A program made the position numbers and the translations under genes. Below, piece after piece: positions 1-10,845 of a stretch of 64,000 bases of DNA. The notes beneath the pieces were generated by a model. That model did not search any database. It saw nothing but the letters and a program-made list of their open reading frames with translations, and was not told the origin of the DNA. The first letter of the stretch is position 1. Each line of letters starts with the position of its first letter. Source of the stretch: Arctopsyche grandis (taxonomy: Eukaryota > Arthropoda > Insecta > Trichoptera > Hydropsychidae); assembly GCF_051622035.1 (NCBI RefSeq), contig NC_135362.1:11783501-11847500 (forward strand). The letters run 5' to 3'.

Positions 1-748
1 TAAAGAATAGTGATATTATATATATGTATATGATATATTATATTATTTTTCTTATATTATGAGAATTACTTCTAAGTTGGTGTTTATTTGTCGATTTTTT
101 TTCTAAATAGTTCCTACTAATATATGTATGTATGTATGTACATGTAATAATTAATATCATTTTTTTTATTTTGAAACATTAACTTTCCTGAAGGATTAAT
201 TTGGGCATATAATAACAAGAAAACCAAAATTTTTAAAGACTAACTAAATTCAGGGGAAGTTTTTTATAAAAAAATGTTTACACCAAAATCGAAATTCGTC
301 GTTATGATGAAAACAAGTCATAGCCAGTTTGTAATTCTTTCCAAGACCAAAAAATGAAGTTCTATTACTATGTTCAAATACAAGCTTTATGCTCTTTAAT
401 TAGGCTAAATACATCAATCGTTCCTCTAATATTATACTATTGTTGAGTATATTCGTCTAATTTGTTGTGTATTTAGTGGTTTACTTCTAAAAAAAGCTTG
501 CAAAAATACCCAAATCGTGAAAATATTGATCCTATGACCTATATGTATGTATATATGTAATTTTAAAAGCAAAGACGTATTATTACAAGCTTCTTATAAT
601 CAAAGCGCTTTTAAAAATAACTCGACTTGAACAATACTCAATATCAATTGAATTAATAATATAAAAAAAAATACACTTCCATTCAATATTCAATTGTTTA
701 TTACTGACAGAAATATTAAGATTTTGACAAGTATTTTTTAAAATTATA
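1..748. other. AT-rich flank, no gene seen
   Basis: No frame with coding character and no clear repeat ends are visible. Short runs of alternating ATGT/ACAT typical of this window occur near 120-140 and 540-560. The last 100 bases probably hold the promoter and 5' UTR of the gene that starts at 749, but no convincing core-promoter motif stands out. Confidence 0.5.
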
Positions 749-1349
749 ATGGAACATTCATTTCAAGAAGAGAACATCAATGTTGATCTTGCAGATGAGT
801 GCTCTCATAATTGTACCACGTAAATATTTACATATATATATTCTATTGTAAGATGAATACACAATGCGTTTTCAGATGGTAAAAAATCAATTTATTTCAG
901 GTTAACCGAAGGGGAATTGAAAGAAGAATATGATCGTATTTTGAACAAAACCCTGTCTGTGAAAGAGTTAATGCACAAGCAATTGGTTTCTGTGCAAACT
1001 TTAAAACTAAAAGTATCAAAAAACTACCATCACATCAGGTATTAATTATTCAAAATTCAGCGTCCAATTCATTCATAACTTTTACTAACGATTTTCTTTT
1101 TTTTCATTCTTCAGATATTGTCTTTCCATTGTTAGAAGTATATATTTATCGTCACCAAAGAAAGCATTTATCGCAGCATTCTTAGGATTGGTTACTTTTA
1201 GTTGGCTTGCCTTTATTTTGTGTGTTTCAATTTGCAATTATAGTAGCAACACATTGATTAATCCTTCATTACAATATATATTGGAGTATTACTTTCCTAA
1301 CTTGGCTATGAACTATGGCTATGAACAAATACAAACTGTTCCAGCGTAA
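749..1349 (+). CDS. Small one-pass membrane protein, family not recognised
   Basis: Three exons read cleanly: 749-819, 901-1038 and 1115-1349, with GT-AG junctions (donor GTAAAT at 820, acceptor TTTCAG ending at 900, donor at 1039, acceptor TTCTTCAG ending at 1114). They give 147 aa with no internal stop. The start is the first ATG of the frame. The N-terminal 75 residues are charged and probably helical (LTEGELKEEYDRILNK, then a KELMHKQL stretch). One strong hydrophobic segment follows at about residues 90-112 (AFLGLVTFSWLAFILCVSIC), and the tail ends in QTVPA. There is no signal peptide at the N-terminus, so it is probably an internal one-pass or tail-region anchored protein. An AATAAA signal lies at 1389-1394, 40 bases after the stop. 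The gene is convergent with Skp1. I do not recognise the family and assign no function. The exon structure makes it very likely to be real. Confidence 0.75.
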
Positions 1350-1866
1350 AAATTTAATCATTGATTTCTATTTGAAAATGAGACATGAAATAAAATGAAA
1401 ATTTTCTGTAATTATTGATCTAAGAACATCAATTTATGTAATCAAAACTGAAATATTGCATCTAAATCTATACAATGAGAATGTTATTCAAAACAAAGAG
1501 CTATAGAATATGCAATAAAAACAACTAAAAATCGTGTAATAACTATTTATTTGTTTGTGAATTTAAAAACCTTAAACAACATTACAAATACAATAACCTA
1601 AATTTATATATCATATTGACTAAAAATAAGAATAGGTAAGAGAAGTTCCAAGCAAATTATTTAATATAATATTGCAACATAAAACAAAAACTTCATGTTA
1701 TACGTAAATTTTAAAAAGTAAAATAATAAAGCGAACGAAATATTTTTTAGTTAAAATTTAGTTTCAAATTAAAATACGCCTTATTGTGATTACCATCAGG
1801 AATATTCTCTTTAAATAAATATATGAATAAATGTACACAGATCGAAAAATAAACATGTCAAACATT

Positions 1867-2355
1867 TCATTTCTCCTCGCACCATTCATTTTCCTTGCGT
1901 ACTTGATCTTCTTCGGCTGCGGAAAAGTCATTTTTAATATTGAAAGTCTTCCTTATTTCTTCGGGCGTTTTGCCTTTTATCATGTTAGCGACAGTCTTGC
2001 AGGTGACATCGAGCAATCCCTTAATATCGAGGTAATTCGCCGCAAGAATAAGCTCAAACAGTGTGCCTTGATCTACTTTGAGAAAATCAGCATCCCAAGA
2101 AGATATATCGTCAGTGCGTTTCTCCTTGTTTTCGTCATCTTCCGGAAGTGGCGGATCGTCTTTGTGGTACGTGGCCCATTGAATAACCTTTTTGAGAATA
2201 GCTGAATTTACATTGGGAAGTGGCACCACTTCTTCTTCATCATCGTCCATTCCTAAATCTTCCAACATGGTTTTGATGGTCACCGAACATTTAGCGATCT
2301 CGACATCGACATCAAACACTTCATTATCAGACGACTGTAGTTTAATATTCGGCAT
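1867..2355 (-). CDS. Skp1: Skp1, adaptor subunit of SCF ubiquitin ligases
   Basis: The uninterrupted 162-aa frame starts [17 protein letters not shown] and ends with the invariant Skp1 tail [19 protein letters not shown] plus EEK. That is the normal length for the family. Skp1 bridges Cullin-1 to F-box proteins. The N-terminal BTB/POZ-like fold (about residues 1-65 and the [15 protein letters not shown] helix) contacts Cul1, and the C-terminal helices ([11 protein letters not shown] onward) bind the F-box. The start ATG at 2355 sits immediately after a splice acceptor (TTGTGTTTCAG). The 17 codons that continue the frame upstream are therefore intron, and the coding part is a single exon. A matching donor lies at 3805 on the minus strand, giving a 5' UTR intron of about 1.45 kb that contains a MITE. 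No changed key residues were seen. Identity is near certain. Confidence 0.97.
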   Translation of the reverse strand: MPNIKLQSSDNEVFDVDVEIAKCSVTIKTMLEDLGMDDDEEEVVPLPNVNSAILKKVIQWATYHKDDPPLPEDDENKEKRTDDISSWDADFLKVDQGTLFELILAANYLDIKGLLDVTCKTVANMIKGKTPEEIRKTFNIKNDFSAAEEDQVRKENEWCEEK

Positions 2356-2481
2356 CTGAAACACAATTAAATACTGCTTGAGTATCTTATCGATTGCAAT
2401 AAACATCGTATGTGAATTCTAAAATGATACAGCTATTAGTTTGGGAAGAGATTACAATATAACTTATAATTTATACAAATA

Positions 2482-3265
2482 CAGTGTACTCTTGATTATC
2501 CGGGTGCGGATTATCCGTACTTGAAAAATATTAATTTGATTGCGACCGTAAACATGTGTGTTATTTGAAACGAATGATGTCACAAAGAAATGTTTTTCGT
2601 TTCCTTTTTAAATGTATTTTACTATTGCGTCAATTCTTTCAGTCGCTTTCGATCATCGAAGAAGTAACAAGGGCGTGTATTCTGAGCAGATTTTTTCGAA
2701 CAGACGTATGTTTAATTATTATCAATTATAATACTTTGTGTGTGAAATTTTCTTTGCTATTAACTCGAAAATTATTCAGATTTACATACCTGTTCGAAAT
2801 ATGGTAAAAAAAATAAGTTAGAGGCGTTCGCGAGAGATTGTGATAGTTTTGCAGGTCCTTCGGAATGAAAATGTCAAGATACGAAGATTTGGTTGCAACT
2901 ATACTCATATAGTTAAATCAAAAATGAGCAGAAGATATACCAATTAGCGGTCAAATGTGTATGGAAACAGCTAAGTGTTTCCATGAAAAATTAGAATTAG
3001 TAGACAACTTCAATGCTTCGTCAGGCTGATTGACTAGATTTTTTTTATATTTTAGCAACAGTAGTACTAACTATAGGTACTAACGGCCACACATCTGCTT
3101 AAATATTAGCGTTTTTCTTAATAAATAAAGAGTATTAAAATTAGGAAACAAAAATTTGTGTTTTTAATATGATATTATATACTCGAAACCAAGTCAAAAT
3201 TTGATGATTCGGATTATCCGTGCCCTCCTTCCCCAGCATTAGCCCGGATAATCGAGAGTGAACTG
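2482..3265. mobile_element. Tigger/pogo-like MITE inside the Skp1 5' intron
   Basis: The left end CAGTGTACTCTTGATTATCC and the inverse of the right end CAGTTCACTCTCGATTATCC match over about 23 bp. Both are flanked by TA (2480-2481 and 3266-3267), the Tc1/mariner-pogo target. The terminal motif CTCGATTATCCGGG is typical of Tigger/jerky-related elements. Both ends repeat the GGATTATCCGTAC-type motif just inside. No intact transposase frame is present, so it is non-autonomous at 784 bp. A second, reversed copy lies at 25567-26262. Confidence 0.85.
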
Positions 3266-3805
3266 TATGTGTTATTTCCTTTGTGTGACATCTGTCTGTT
3301 AATTTCTATCCATTATTGATTTTTTGCCCCAGACAATTGGAAAACGCTAAATATCTCTAGAATATATGACATATGGAATATTGACAGATATATATATCAT
3401 GTATTCCTGACAATTTTTTTAGAATACTATACATTTACTGTCGATAGTTGGCTCAAACTGAAGATATTGAGAAAAACAATTTAGACAAGTGCGTTATAAC
3501 ACCTAATCAATACTTACAGAATACATCTTATAATAATTACACATAATCATAACACACGCATATCTTATCGATGTGCCTAAGAGAAAATTCCCATTTTTGA
3601 CAATTAGACACTTGCAACAAAGGCTGTCACAAAAGTGAGAAAATCCACGACGAAGATTGATAAATGCGATTAAAATCATCAAAATTGATGAGGGGAGCGG
3701 TTTATTTTGGTTTAGCGTCATTTTTGACATTTGTGATGGCAGCGAGGAAGGGGGCGGGTGAGGAAGGAGGGGGGCGGAGAGGGGGGCGAGGGGAAGAGGA
3801 CTCAC

Positions 3806-3900
3806 CTTGGCAGGAGGGGCGGAGACTCCGGGGGCTCGACGACGATCGATCGCAGACGATTCGACAGATTCGCCCAGCGACTGCCCAGTAGTTAGTGCCC
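3806..3900 (-). other. Probable Skp1 5' UTR exon and promoter side
   Basis: On the minus strand a perfect donor (CCAAG|GTGAGTCC, boundary 3806/3805) follows a short GC-rich segment. It is the only strong donor facing the Skp1 acceptor at 2356. The transcription start is probably near 3880-3900, where the antisense strand reads GGGCAGTCGCTGGG. The G-rich tract 3750-3800 would lie in the first intron. This is inference from splice motifs alone. Confidence 0.5.
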
Positions 3901-3990
3901 TGGACGAACACAAACCCAGCTACAAAAATATCGACGATCGCACTGCTATTCACAGCCATGTCCGTTTCGTTTGATATGTATGTATTTTGC

Positions 3991-4204
3991 GGTAAACGGA
4001 TTATTTCACACATTGCGATCGCGCAAACAATAATCTTTGCAACAAAAATCTTGAATATGGAATATTTGGCACTACATTTCTCGTTAGTGCAATATTTCGC
4101 GTGGTTGATATTCGATTGATGGGGTTTTTGGGTGCCAGATGTTCTGTGATCGAGATTTTAGTGACGTGCGCGAGATCTCTTTCTGCGGAATAATCACTGA
4201 ACCG
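3991..4204 (-). mobile_element. MITE of the CGGTTCGG/GGTAAACGG group, copy near the Skp1 promoter
   Basis: Starts GGTAAACGGATTATT and ends AATCACTGAACCG. It is flanked by TATTTTGC (3983-3990) and TATTTTAC (4205-4212), an 8-bp target duplication with one difference. The interior (GGAATATTTGGCACT, TCTCGTTAGT, GATGTTCTGTGATCGAGATT) matches the copies at 14567, 30819, 31190 and 43918. It lies 100 bp upstream of the inferred Skp1 transcription start. Confidence 0.85.
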
Positions 4205-4212
4205 TATTTTAC

Positions 4213-4780
4213 ATTTATTTTGAGGACCTCGATAGATAATGATTCAGCAAAATTAGTCTAATCGCACGAGTATATGCACGCTGTCGTTAACCAGACAACT
4301 AAATTCGATCAGGCTATACTTACTCTATTTATTTTCACCTATAAATAACAAATTGACTTGCATTGTCTAGTAAATATTAGTATAAAAAAATGATAATTTT
4401 TTTTCAAATTTCAAACCAGAACATTTAAAATATCTCAATCAACATCGTGAAATATAATTCGAAAAAATATCACAAAGTACATCTTTTTTTCTTTACGAAA
4501 AAGAATATAATAAAATCATATATTTTTTTTACAAACCTCTTCTTACTTTCACTTACGATTATTATTATTATTTATATTATGAAAGCTATTTTGCGCGCCA
4601 ACTTTCAATAACCGACTTGTACTGGTAGCATTTTACGACTAATCACACCAATGCCCAAAAAATCAGTACTGATTTTAGTTTGTTGGTGAGGAGGAAACTT
4701 GGCTATTACTATTCTGGTATTTATGTAGTAGCGCGACGTATTCTTCACGCTAAAAAAAACCTTTTTTAATCCCCCCACAC
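4213..4780. other. Intergenic, nothing recognised
   Basis: AT-rich sequence with no coding frame, no clear inverted ends and no RNA gene. Confidence 0.5.
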
Positions 4781-5053
4781 ATGGGCGATAAATCGTTGCG
4801 ATTCAAGCTGAATAGCTACGTCCACACTACCGATATCTACACCCGATATGTACGAATTTTTCCATAACCAGTTCCTAAATAGCAACCACAGGTTGCAATA
4901 TGGGAACTGGATATGGAAAATTAAAAAATATCGGGTGTATATATCGGTAGTGTGGACGTAGCCATTCGGCCGATTCGCTTAAATATCGCTCGTGTGTAAA
5001 CAAATCAAAGCAAAGTCGGATCGGCCGACAAACGATTTATCGCAGGTGTATGC
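4781..5053. mobile_element. Fold-back MITE inserted in another MITE
   Basis: The inner element (about 4811-4966) is a palindrome: GGCTACGTCCACACTACCGA at one end (first G changed to A on the left) and its inverse at the other. The arms continue through a tract reading AACTGG and CCAGTT around the centre. The outer element has ends CACACATGGGCGATAAATCG and, inverted, CATACACCTGCGATAAATCG. The outer copy is split by the inner one. Neither has coding capacity. Confidence 0.7.
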
Positions 5054-5694
5054 AAGTCTACGCTTCGTCGAAATATCACGTTTCCACATCATGTCAACAT
5101 ATATTTCTCAAGTACTAACATCCATATCCACGCGCATTTATGAAGTTTATATGTAAGTTTCAATACGAACGAAGAAAGTCTGATTCGAAAATCGTCTTTG
5201 ATTATTGGCAACCGTGTAAATGTAAATGTTTCAATTAATTTTCATCCTGTAAAACTGTCACCCACAAAACTGTCACCCATCAATGTCAAATGAAGAAATG
5301 AGGGGAGACGAGAAACTAACGTGAAACTTTATGGACTCATATCTGGCCAAGTTTATTTAGTGAACGAATTTGCATGGACGCGATGCCTGCGAGACAATTA
5401 TTTAAGACACATTTTAATATCCGCTTTAAGAATTAATTTATTTAAAAATTATCCGTTACAAAGTATTTGTCACGTTTTTTGTACCCACTCATGTCGCAAT
5501 GTTCTAATTTTCTAACTGGAGTGCTTCCCTTGTTTAAAAAAATAATTTTATCAAATTATTTCTTGTCTATGCGACATAGCTGTAAACTGAGAAATTTCGA
5601 CCAAATATCATGAAAAAGTTCTTCGTAGGAATAAAAGATAAGGATCTTATCAGTTTTTTCAAGGCCTTTTCTTATTATATTACAGTTTTACGTG
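5054..5694. other. Upstream region of the ZAD zinc-finger gene
   Basis: No frame with coding character. A short direct repeat (AAAACTGTCACCCA twice, near 5250-5278) is the only local structure. The 5' UTR of the zinc-finger gene probably starts in the last 100 bases. Confidence 0.45.
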
Positions 5695-7286
5695 ATGGAG
5701 TGCAGACTTTGCCTTTGTATTGCTCCAACCGAGTTTTCTAGACCAATCTTTGGTAATTCTCATCCATTGGCTCAAGACATTTGGACCTGCTGTCGACTGC
5801 AGGTCAGTTATGGCTCTGGTTATTTTAACCTATTATCTCATAATTTAGCCTCACTACTATTTTATCATTTACAGGTTAAGGAAGATGACGAATTCCCAGA
5901 TATGATTTGTGTTTCGTGTAAAAATAAGCTAGAGTCGCTCAGCAGGTTTCGAAATGTTTGTCTTCAAAGCGACAAAACGTCAAAATTAAGGTTAAAGGAG
6001 TGTTTGTACATCAAGCCTGAAGAAACTTTTCTGGAAGATTTAATATGGGAGGATGATTCTGGTGTGAATTCGTCGTCAGATGTTCGTAATTCCCCTGTCG
6101 AAGATAAGGTAAGTGAACGGGAATTGAGTGCCATGAGTTATAACCAAAAGAGAGATTCCAAGCAGTGTTCATTCAATTAATAATATGAATTTACCGATAA
6201 AGTGACACTATGTAATATATTACATACGTACACATTAAATTATGTAACATTAGCTTTATTTTGCAGATGCGTGGAGGAAAAATTACTTCATCTGATTACA
6301 AAGCCGACATAATTGATGATATAGAATTTACATTACAGAAAACTTCAGATACAATATCGGGCCATAAAACTGACTTTCAAAATATGTCTAATAACGCATC
6401 TAAATCAGAATTGCGTCAAAAAAATTGTGCACCATTCAAGTGTGGAATTTGTTTTAAATTGTTTACTCTTAAATGTAACCTTCGAAGGCATTTGATTACC
6501 CATACTGGAGAAAGGCCGTACGAATGTGAAATTTGTTTAAAATCATTTTCTTCGAAACATTACATTGCAGTACATGAAAGATGTCATACCGGGGAAAAAC
6601 CACACAAATGTGACGTTTGCTTGAAGCAATTTTCTGCAAAATGCAATCTTATCCAGCATATAAAATCTCATGATGGGGTGAAACCATATGAATGCGACAT
6701 TTGTTTAAAATCATTTGCTACAAAAAATAAACTTGCGATACATAATAGATCTCATACCGGGGAAAAGCCATACGGGTGTGATATTTGTTCAAAATTATTT
6801 CCAACTAAGTGTAAGCTTGTGAGACATGAAATATCTCATAGTGAGATAAAGTCGTTCAAATGTAACATTTGTTCAAAATTATTTGCACAAAAATCTTACC
6901 TTGTGAGACATGAAAGATATCATACTGGGACAAAGCCGTACAAATGTAACATTTGCTCTAAATCATTTGTTGTAAAATCTAAACTTGTGATACATGAAAG
7001 ATCTCATACTGGAGAAAAGCCATATCAATGTGGTATTTGTTTGAAATCGTTTGACGGAAAATTTGACATTCTAAGACATGAAAGGTATCATTCTGGTGAA
7101 AAGCCGTACGAATGTGAAATTTGTTTAAAAAGGTTTTCTGAAAAATGTAATCTTGTTGTACACATACGATCTCATTCTGGATTGAAACCATACAAATGTG
7201 ACCGTTGTTCGAAATCATATACTCAAAAATCTCACCTTATGAGACATAAAAAATCTCATACAGAGAAAAGCCAGATACAAGCGTGA
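5695..7286 (+). CDS. ZAD plus ten-finger C2H2 zinc-finger protein
   Basis: Three exons: 5695-5802, 5875-6108 and 6267-7286, all joined in phase 0, giving 453 aa. The ZAD (zinc-finger associated domain) uses CRLC at residues 3-6 and CVSC at 48-51, the standard treble-clef dimerisation module of arthropod C2H2 factors. An acidic linker follows (EETFLEDLIWEDDSG). Ten C2H2 fingers then run from about residue 171 to the C-terminus, mostly joined by TGEKPY-type linkers, so it is a nuclear DNA-binding protein. The first intron is only 72 nt, a multiple of three without a stop, so retention would add 24 residues inside the ZAD. The C-terminus ends directly after finger ten. Just past the stop a decayed eleventh finger can still be read in another frame. 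An AATAAA signal is at 7375-7380. The ZAD family has many members per genome, so no one-to-one name is possible. Confidence 0.92.
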
Positions 7287-7350
7287 TATTTATTTTAAAC
7301 TATTTGTTGAAAAAATCGATCTTTGTAAGGCATGAAAGATCGCATGTCCA
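7262..7350 (+). pseudogene. Fossil eleventh C2H2 finger of the ZAD gene
   Basis: Shifting one base relative to the gene gives EKARYKRDIYFKLFVEKIDL. That is recognisably EKPYKCDICFKLF-type finger sequence with both cysteines lost, followed by KDRM/ERSH-like bases. A small frame change at about 7265-7275 appears to have truncated the finger array. Confidence 0.65.
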
Positions 7351-7800
7351 GTGGCATAACTATAATAATTTGGCAATAAAAAAATTACCAATGGAATCCC
7401 TACTTATTTTTAAAATGAAATAATAGAAACTTGCAAATTTAAATGTCCTTCCTCGCTTCCAAATTTGAAAATCCTGCAATCACATATTTCAAAGACATTA
7501 TCTAAGTTTCTTCATGTTCAATAGTTAATGTTGCAAGTTCACTAAGTCTGGATTGACCGATTGATATTCTTCTATAGTCTTTTATTAATTTCAATTTGCT
7601 AAATATGCATTCTACACTAGAAATAGTGTCTGGTGAAGTAGAAAAAGTTAGAGAAAGATAAATAATGTGATTATATCTGACTTCTACAGTATCTTTTGTA
7701 CATATGCTTTGAAAGGAGAAGTAAAAGTGTTACTTGTGTATTTAAAAATTTATATATTGTATGATAACTTTTTTTTGTTTAATATATATATATATATATA
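7351..7800. other. 3' flank of the ZAD gene and (TA)n target
   Basis: Contains the AATAAA at 7375, AT-rich sequence without genes, and a TA run at 7782-7800 that served as target for the hAT element. Confidence 0.5.
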
Positions 7801-9355
7801 CAGTGGCGGACTGGCCATACAAGCTAACATGCCCGATGGCACGTGGGCCCCACGATCTGTTAGAAAATAGGGGCCCTCAGTAAAGTTAAATAGCTTTTTC
7901 ACTATTTCATTTTACGTGTGTAAAAATGTACAGGATATTGCACTTCGGGACCTAAAGTTTGGGTATTTCAACAAAAGAAACTTCTTACGATATACAAAAG
8001 CAACTAATACCTGCTTTAATAGCCCAAGGATCGGTTAACTTTTTTTATTAGGCTCGAAATGTAAGTTTCAACATTTGTGTGGGCCCTTTTGTCAAGCCCA
8101 TTTCCAACCTCAAGATTATGTATATACCTATTAACCTACATATGTAACAAATACCTACTGAAATAAAAATGGGAATATACAAATTTCCGTGAATAAAATA
8201 AAGTAAATTTCATAAAACAATTTTGATACTCATCATCAACCAGCGATTTAAATTTACTTCATACTTTAAAAATAACATTTGATTATACTTCGACAATATA
8301 GTAAGATTTAAATACACAATTTTAAATAGTTTCCGAATATAAAATTTATTCCTAATCTTGCCCCCTCCTCAAAAGCCCGAGTTTTGATTAATATTAATCG
8401 AAAATATTATGCATTGTTTTCTACCGAAAGTAAAAGCCGCTTTTGTGCCACATTATTTTATGATGCATTCTATTTACCTAGGACAAGGGTTAAAACGAAA
8501 TATACAATGTAATTTATAGATCTATTTTGCTTTTGCCATTTTTATTGCACCTAAATTGAAAACGAAACTCTTTAAAGCGACTTTTACCCACGATCTTTCG
8601 AAAGAAACCAGTTAAAACCGTTGAAAATCTATTCCAAAGATCTGTCGGTAACTTTGTACGATTCTCCGGCAAACCTTTTTATTTTATTGGCTAAATACGA
8701 CTTCGAAAATTTCAATATTATCCTTTTATTTTCTTCGAAGTGGCATAATCCAAAACATATGTTTTCTTTTTTACACATTTAAAGCAACTTAATATCGTAC
8801 AATTTACTTTAGTTGTGTTTCGAACTAGTACTATTCAACATCTAGTACAGCAGACAAGGCATAATTACAAAGTGTTTGTGAGAGCGGAAACATTCAGAAT
8901 TTTATATTATTTTATAAAATTCACATTGATTTAAGGTAAGTGATTTTTTTAATTTTTTCATTGTTTAATTTTGTTTGTTTTGCATAGAAAACCAAATTAC
9001 GGAATACAATAAAATCTCTCAAGGGTAAAAAAAACTATCGATAACAATAAAAAAAGGAGTTTGATGTTGGAAATTTAGACAGCTTTAAAAAAAGTACTAA
9101 AACTTTAGATATACCTATATTATATAACACATTAACTTGCTGTGTCGTCGACAGCCACTGAAAAAGTGTTCTTAAATTCGCTCAAGTATGAGTTTTGATC
9201 TATTTAATGCGTTGATATTTTAAAATTTAAACAACATTTTTCGTGTTAATGAATTTCAATTTCTCCCTCGCACTCATACGCGACAACGTTTTAGCGGATG
9301 TTTGTTTTAATTCGATTGAAATTCACGTACCGCTCGAATTATTACGTTTAGATAA

Positions 9356-9620
9356 AAAAAATATATTGAGAAAAAAAAACCAATCCCTATAAACGTGTTG
9401 AAATAAAAAAAACTGTCCAAATGAACCCATAACAGCACGGGGAAAAGTTGTGTAAAAATATGTATTTTTGACTTTAGAAATTCGCTAGAAAATTAAGTAT
9501 TTTAAAGCATAAAAATATTACAATCAATAGAAAAAATATCTAGTACAGGGTTTATTATAAGAACTTTTTAATTCTTCGTATTGATAAGGATTTTCGTTCA
9601 GTTACAATTATTTTTTTAAT
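9356..9620. repeat. Repeat nested in the hAT element, related to 61629-62658
   Basis: The stretch with CCAATCCCTATAAACGTGTT and ATTCGCTAGAAAATTAAGTA matches the right half of the long inverted-repeat element at 62250-62420 and, inverted, the sequence near 30060-30180. It is a dispersed family inserted in, or recruited by, the transposon. Confidence 0.55.
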
Positions 9621-10845
9621 TGATGTTAATTATAAATGCTTTTATATGTAAAATAATCAATGGTACTATACAATATTATGTTTTTGTAGTTAATATATGT
9701 ATGTTCAATTCATCATCCAAGACGGTTTTATTTTGAATTATTGTATCTAGATGTAAATAGAATACAATAAAATCTATGTTCGCAAAGTTTTTCCAATATA
9801 TATACATATGTAGGTTCAGGATGTGAATGATTCCAAATGATAAGCGTGGATGCGGTTAAATACGCTTTATTTTTACATACCTCCTTTACGTTTTTACGTG
9901 TATCGTCGAGCGACCCCAAAGGGGAAGTGTTGCACAACCCACGCTATGCCTCAAATTTTTTTGTGAATATGAAAAATTTTAATGCTTGAATAAATTCTCC
10001 GCAGTGGAATCGAATATCGTGGCAAGTGTTGTTAACTGACATTTATTTGGTCAACTTACTAGAGAAAAGCAAATTTAATAAAAAAAAACATTGCCTTCAC
10101 GATAGTAATTTTTAGTAATATTTTATCGATCAATACTTTAACTTAATTTGAAAAAAATTTAACTGTTATGTTTTCTCTACGATATGCTATTTCAACTGCA
10201 AAGTTTAATTATTTATCGATTTTTGGACATAATCTCAATTCGATTTCAAAGGCAAATCGTATCCGGTGAAATTGAGCCGGAGATCGAATTTTAATTTTAG
10301 TTTTTTTGATAATTCTTTATATTGAAAATTTATTTGCCGCATTTTTTCGATTTAAGTTTCTATTTAGTTAATGAACTATTTCCTCACGTCACATTTGTAA
10401 TACATTTTTGCAATATTTTTAGGGAAAAGAAAGGAAATATTTATTGTAATATTTATAAACTCAATAAACTGAAAATAGAAAGCGATTAAGTAAGTCTGCT
10501 TCTCTTAATATTGGGTATCCTACCCAATACGATTTAATTTTAAGATTTCACCAAAGCACTATAAAAAATCTCAAAATAATAAAATGAGAAGAAAAATTAT
10601 ATACATACATACATATATACATTTATTTAAAAACTGCACTCTCTAAGAATGAATCCAAGGGCGGTCCAGGCTTTAGATGTGTAGTGGGAAGTCCAGTATG
10701 TATGTAGATAAGTCGTGAAGTGATAAATCCAAGGACGGCCAGGTCGTAGTTATTATGTATACGTAGCAGTTGGTTCAATAGTTAGGAGTCGCGAATTAAT
10801 AAATAAAAAAACAGATCGGATGAAATTTGATCAGATAATGGATGA

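Noticed and set aside
1831-2205. Plus-strand 124-codon frame
   Set aside because: Antisense shadow of Skp1.
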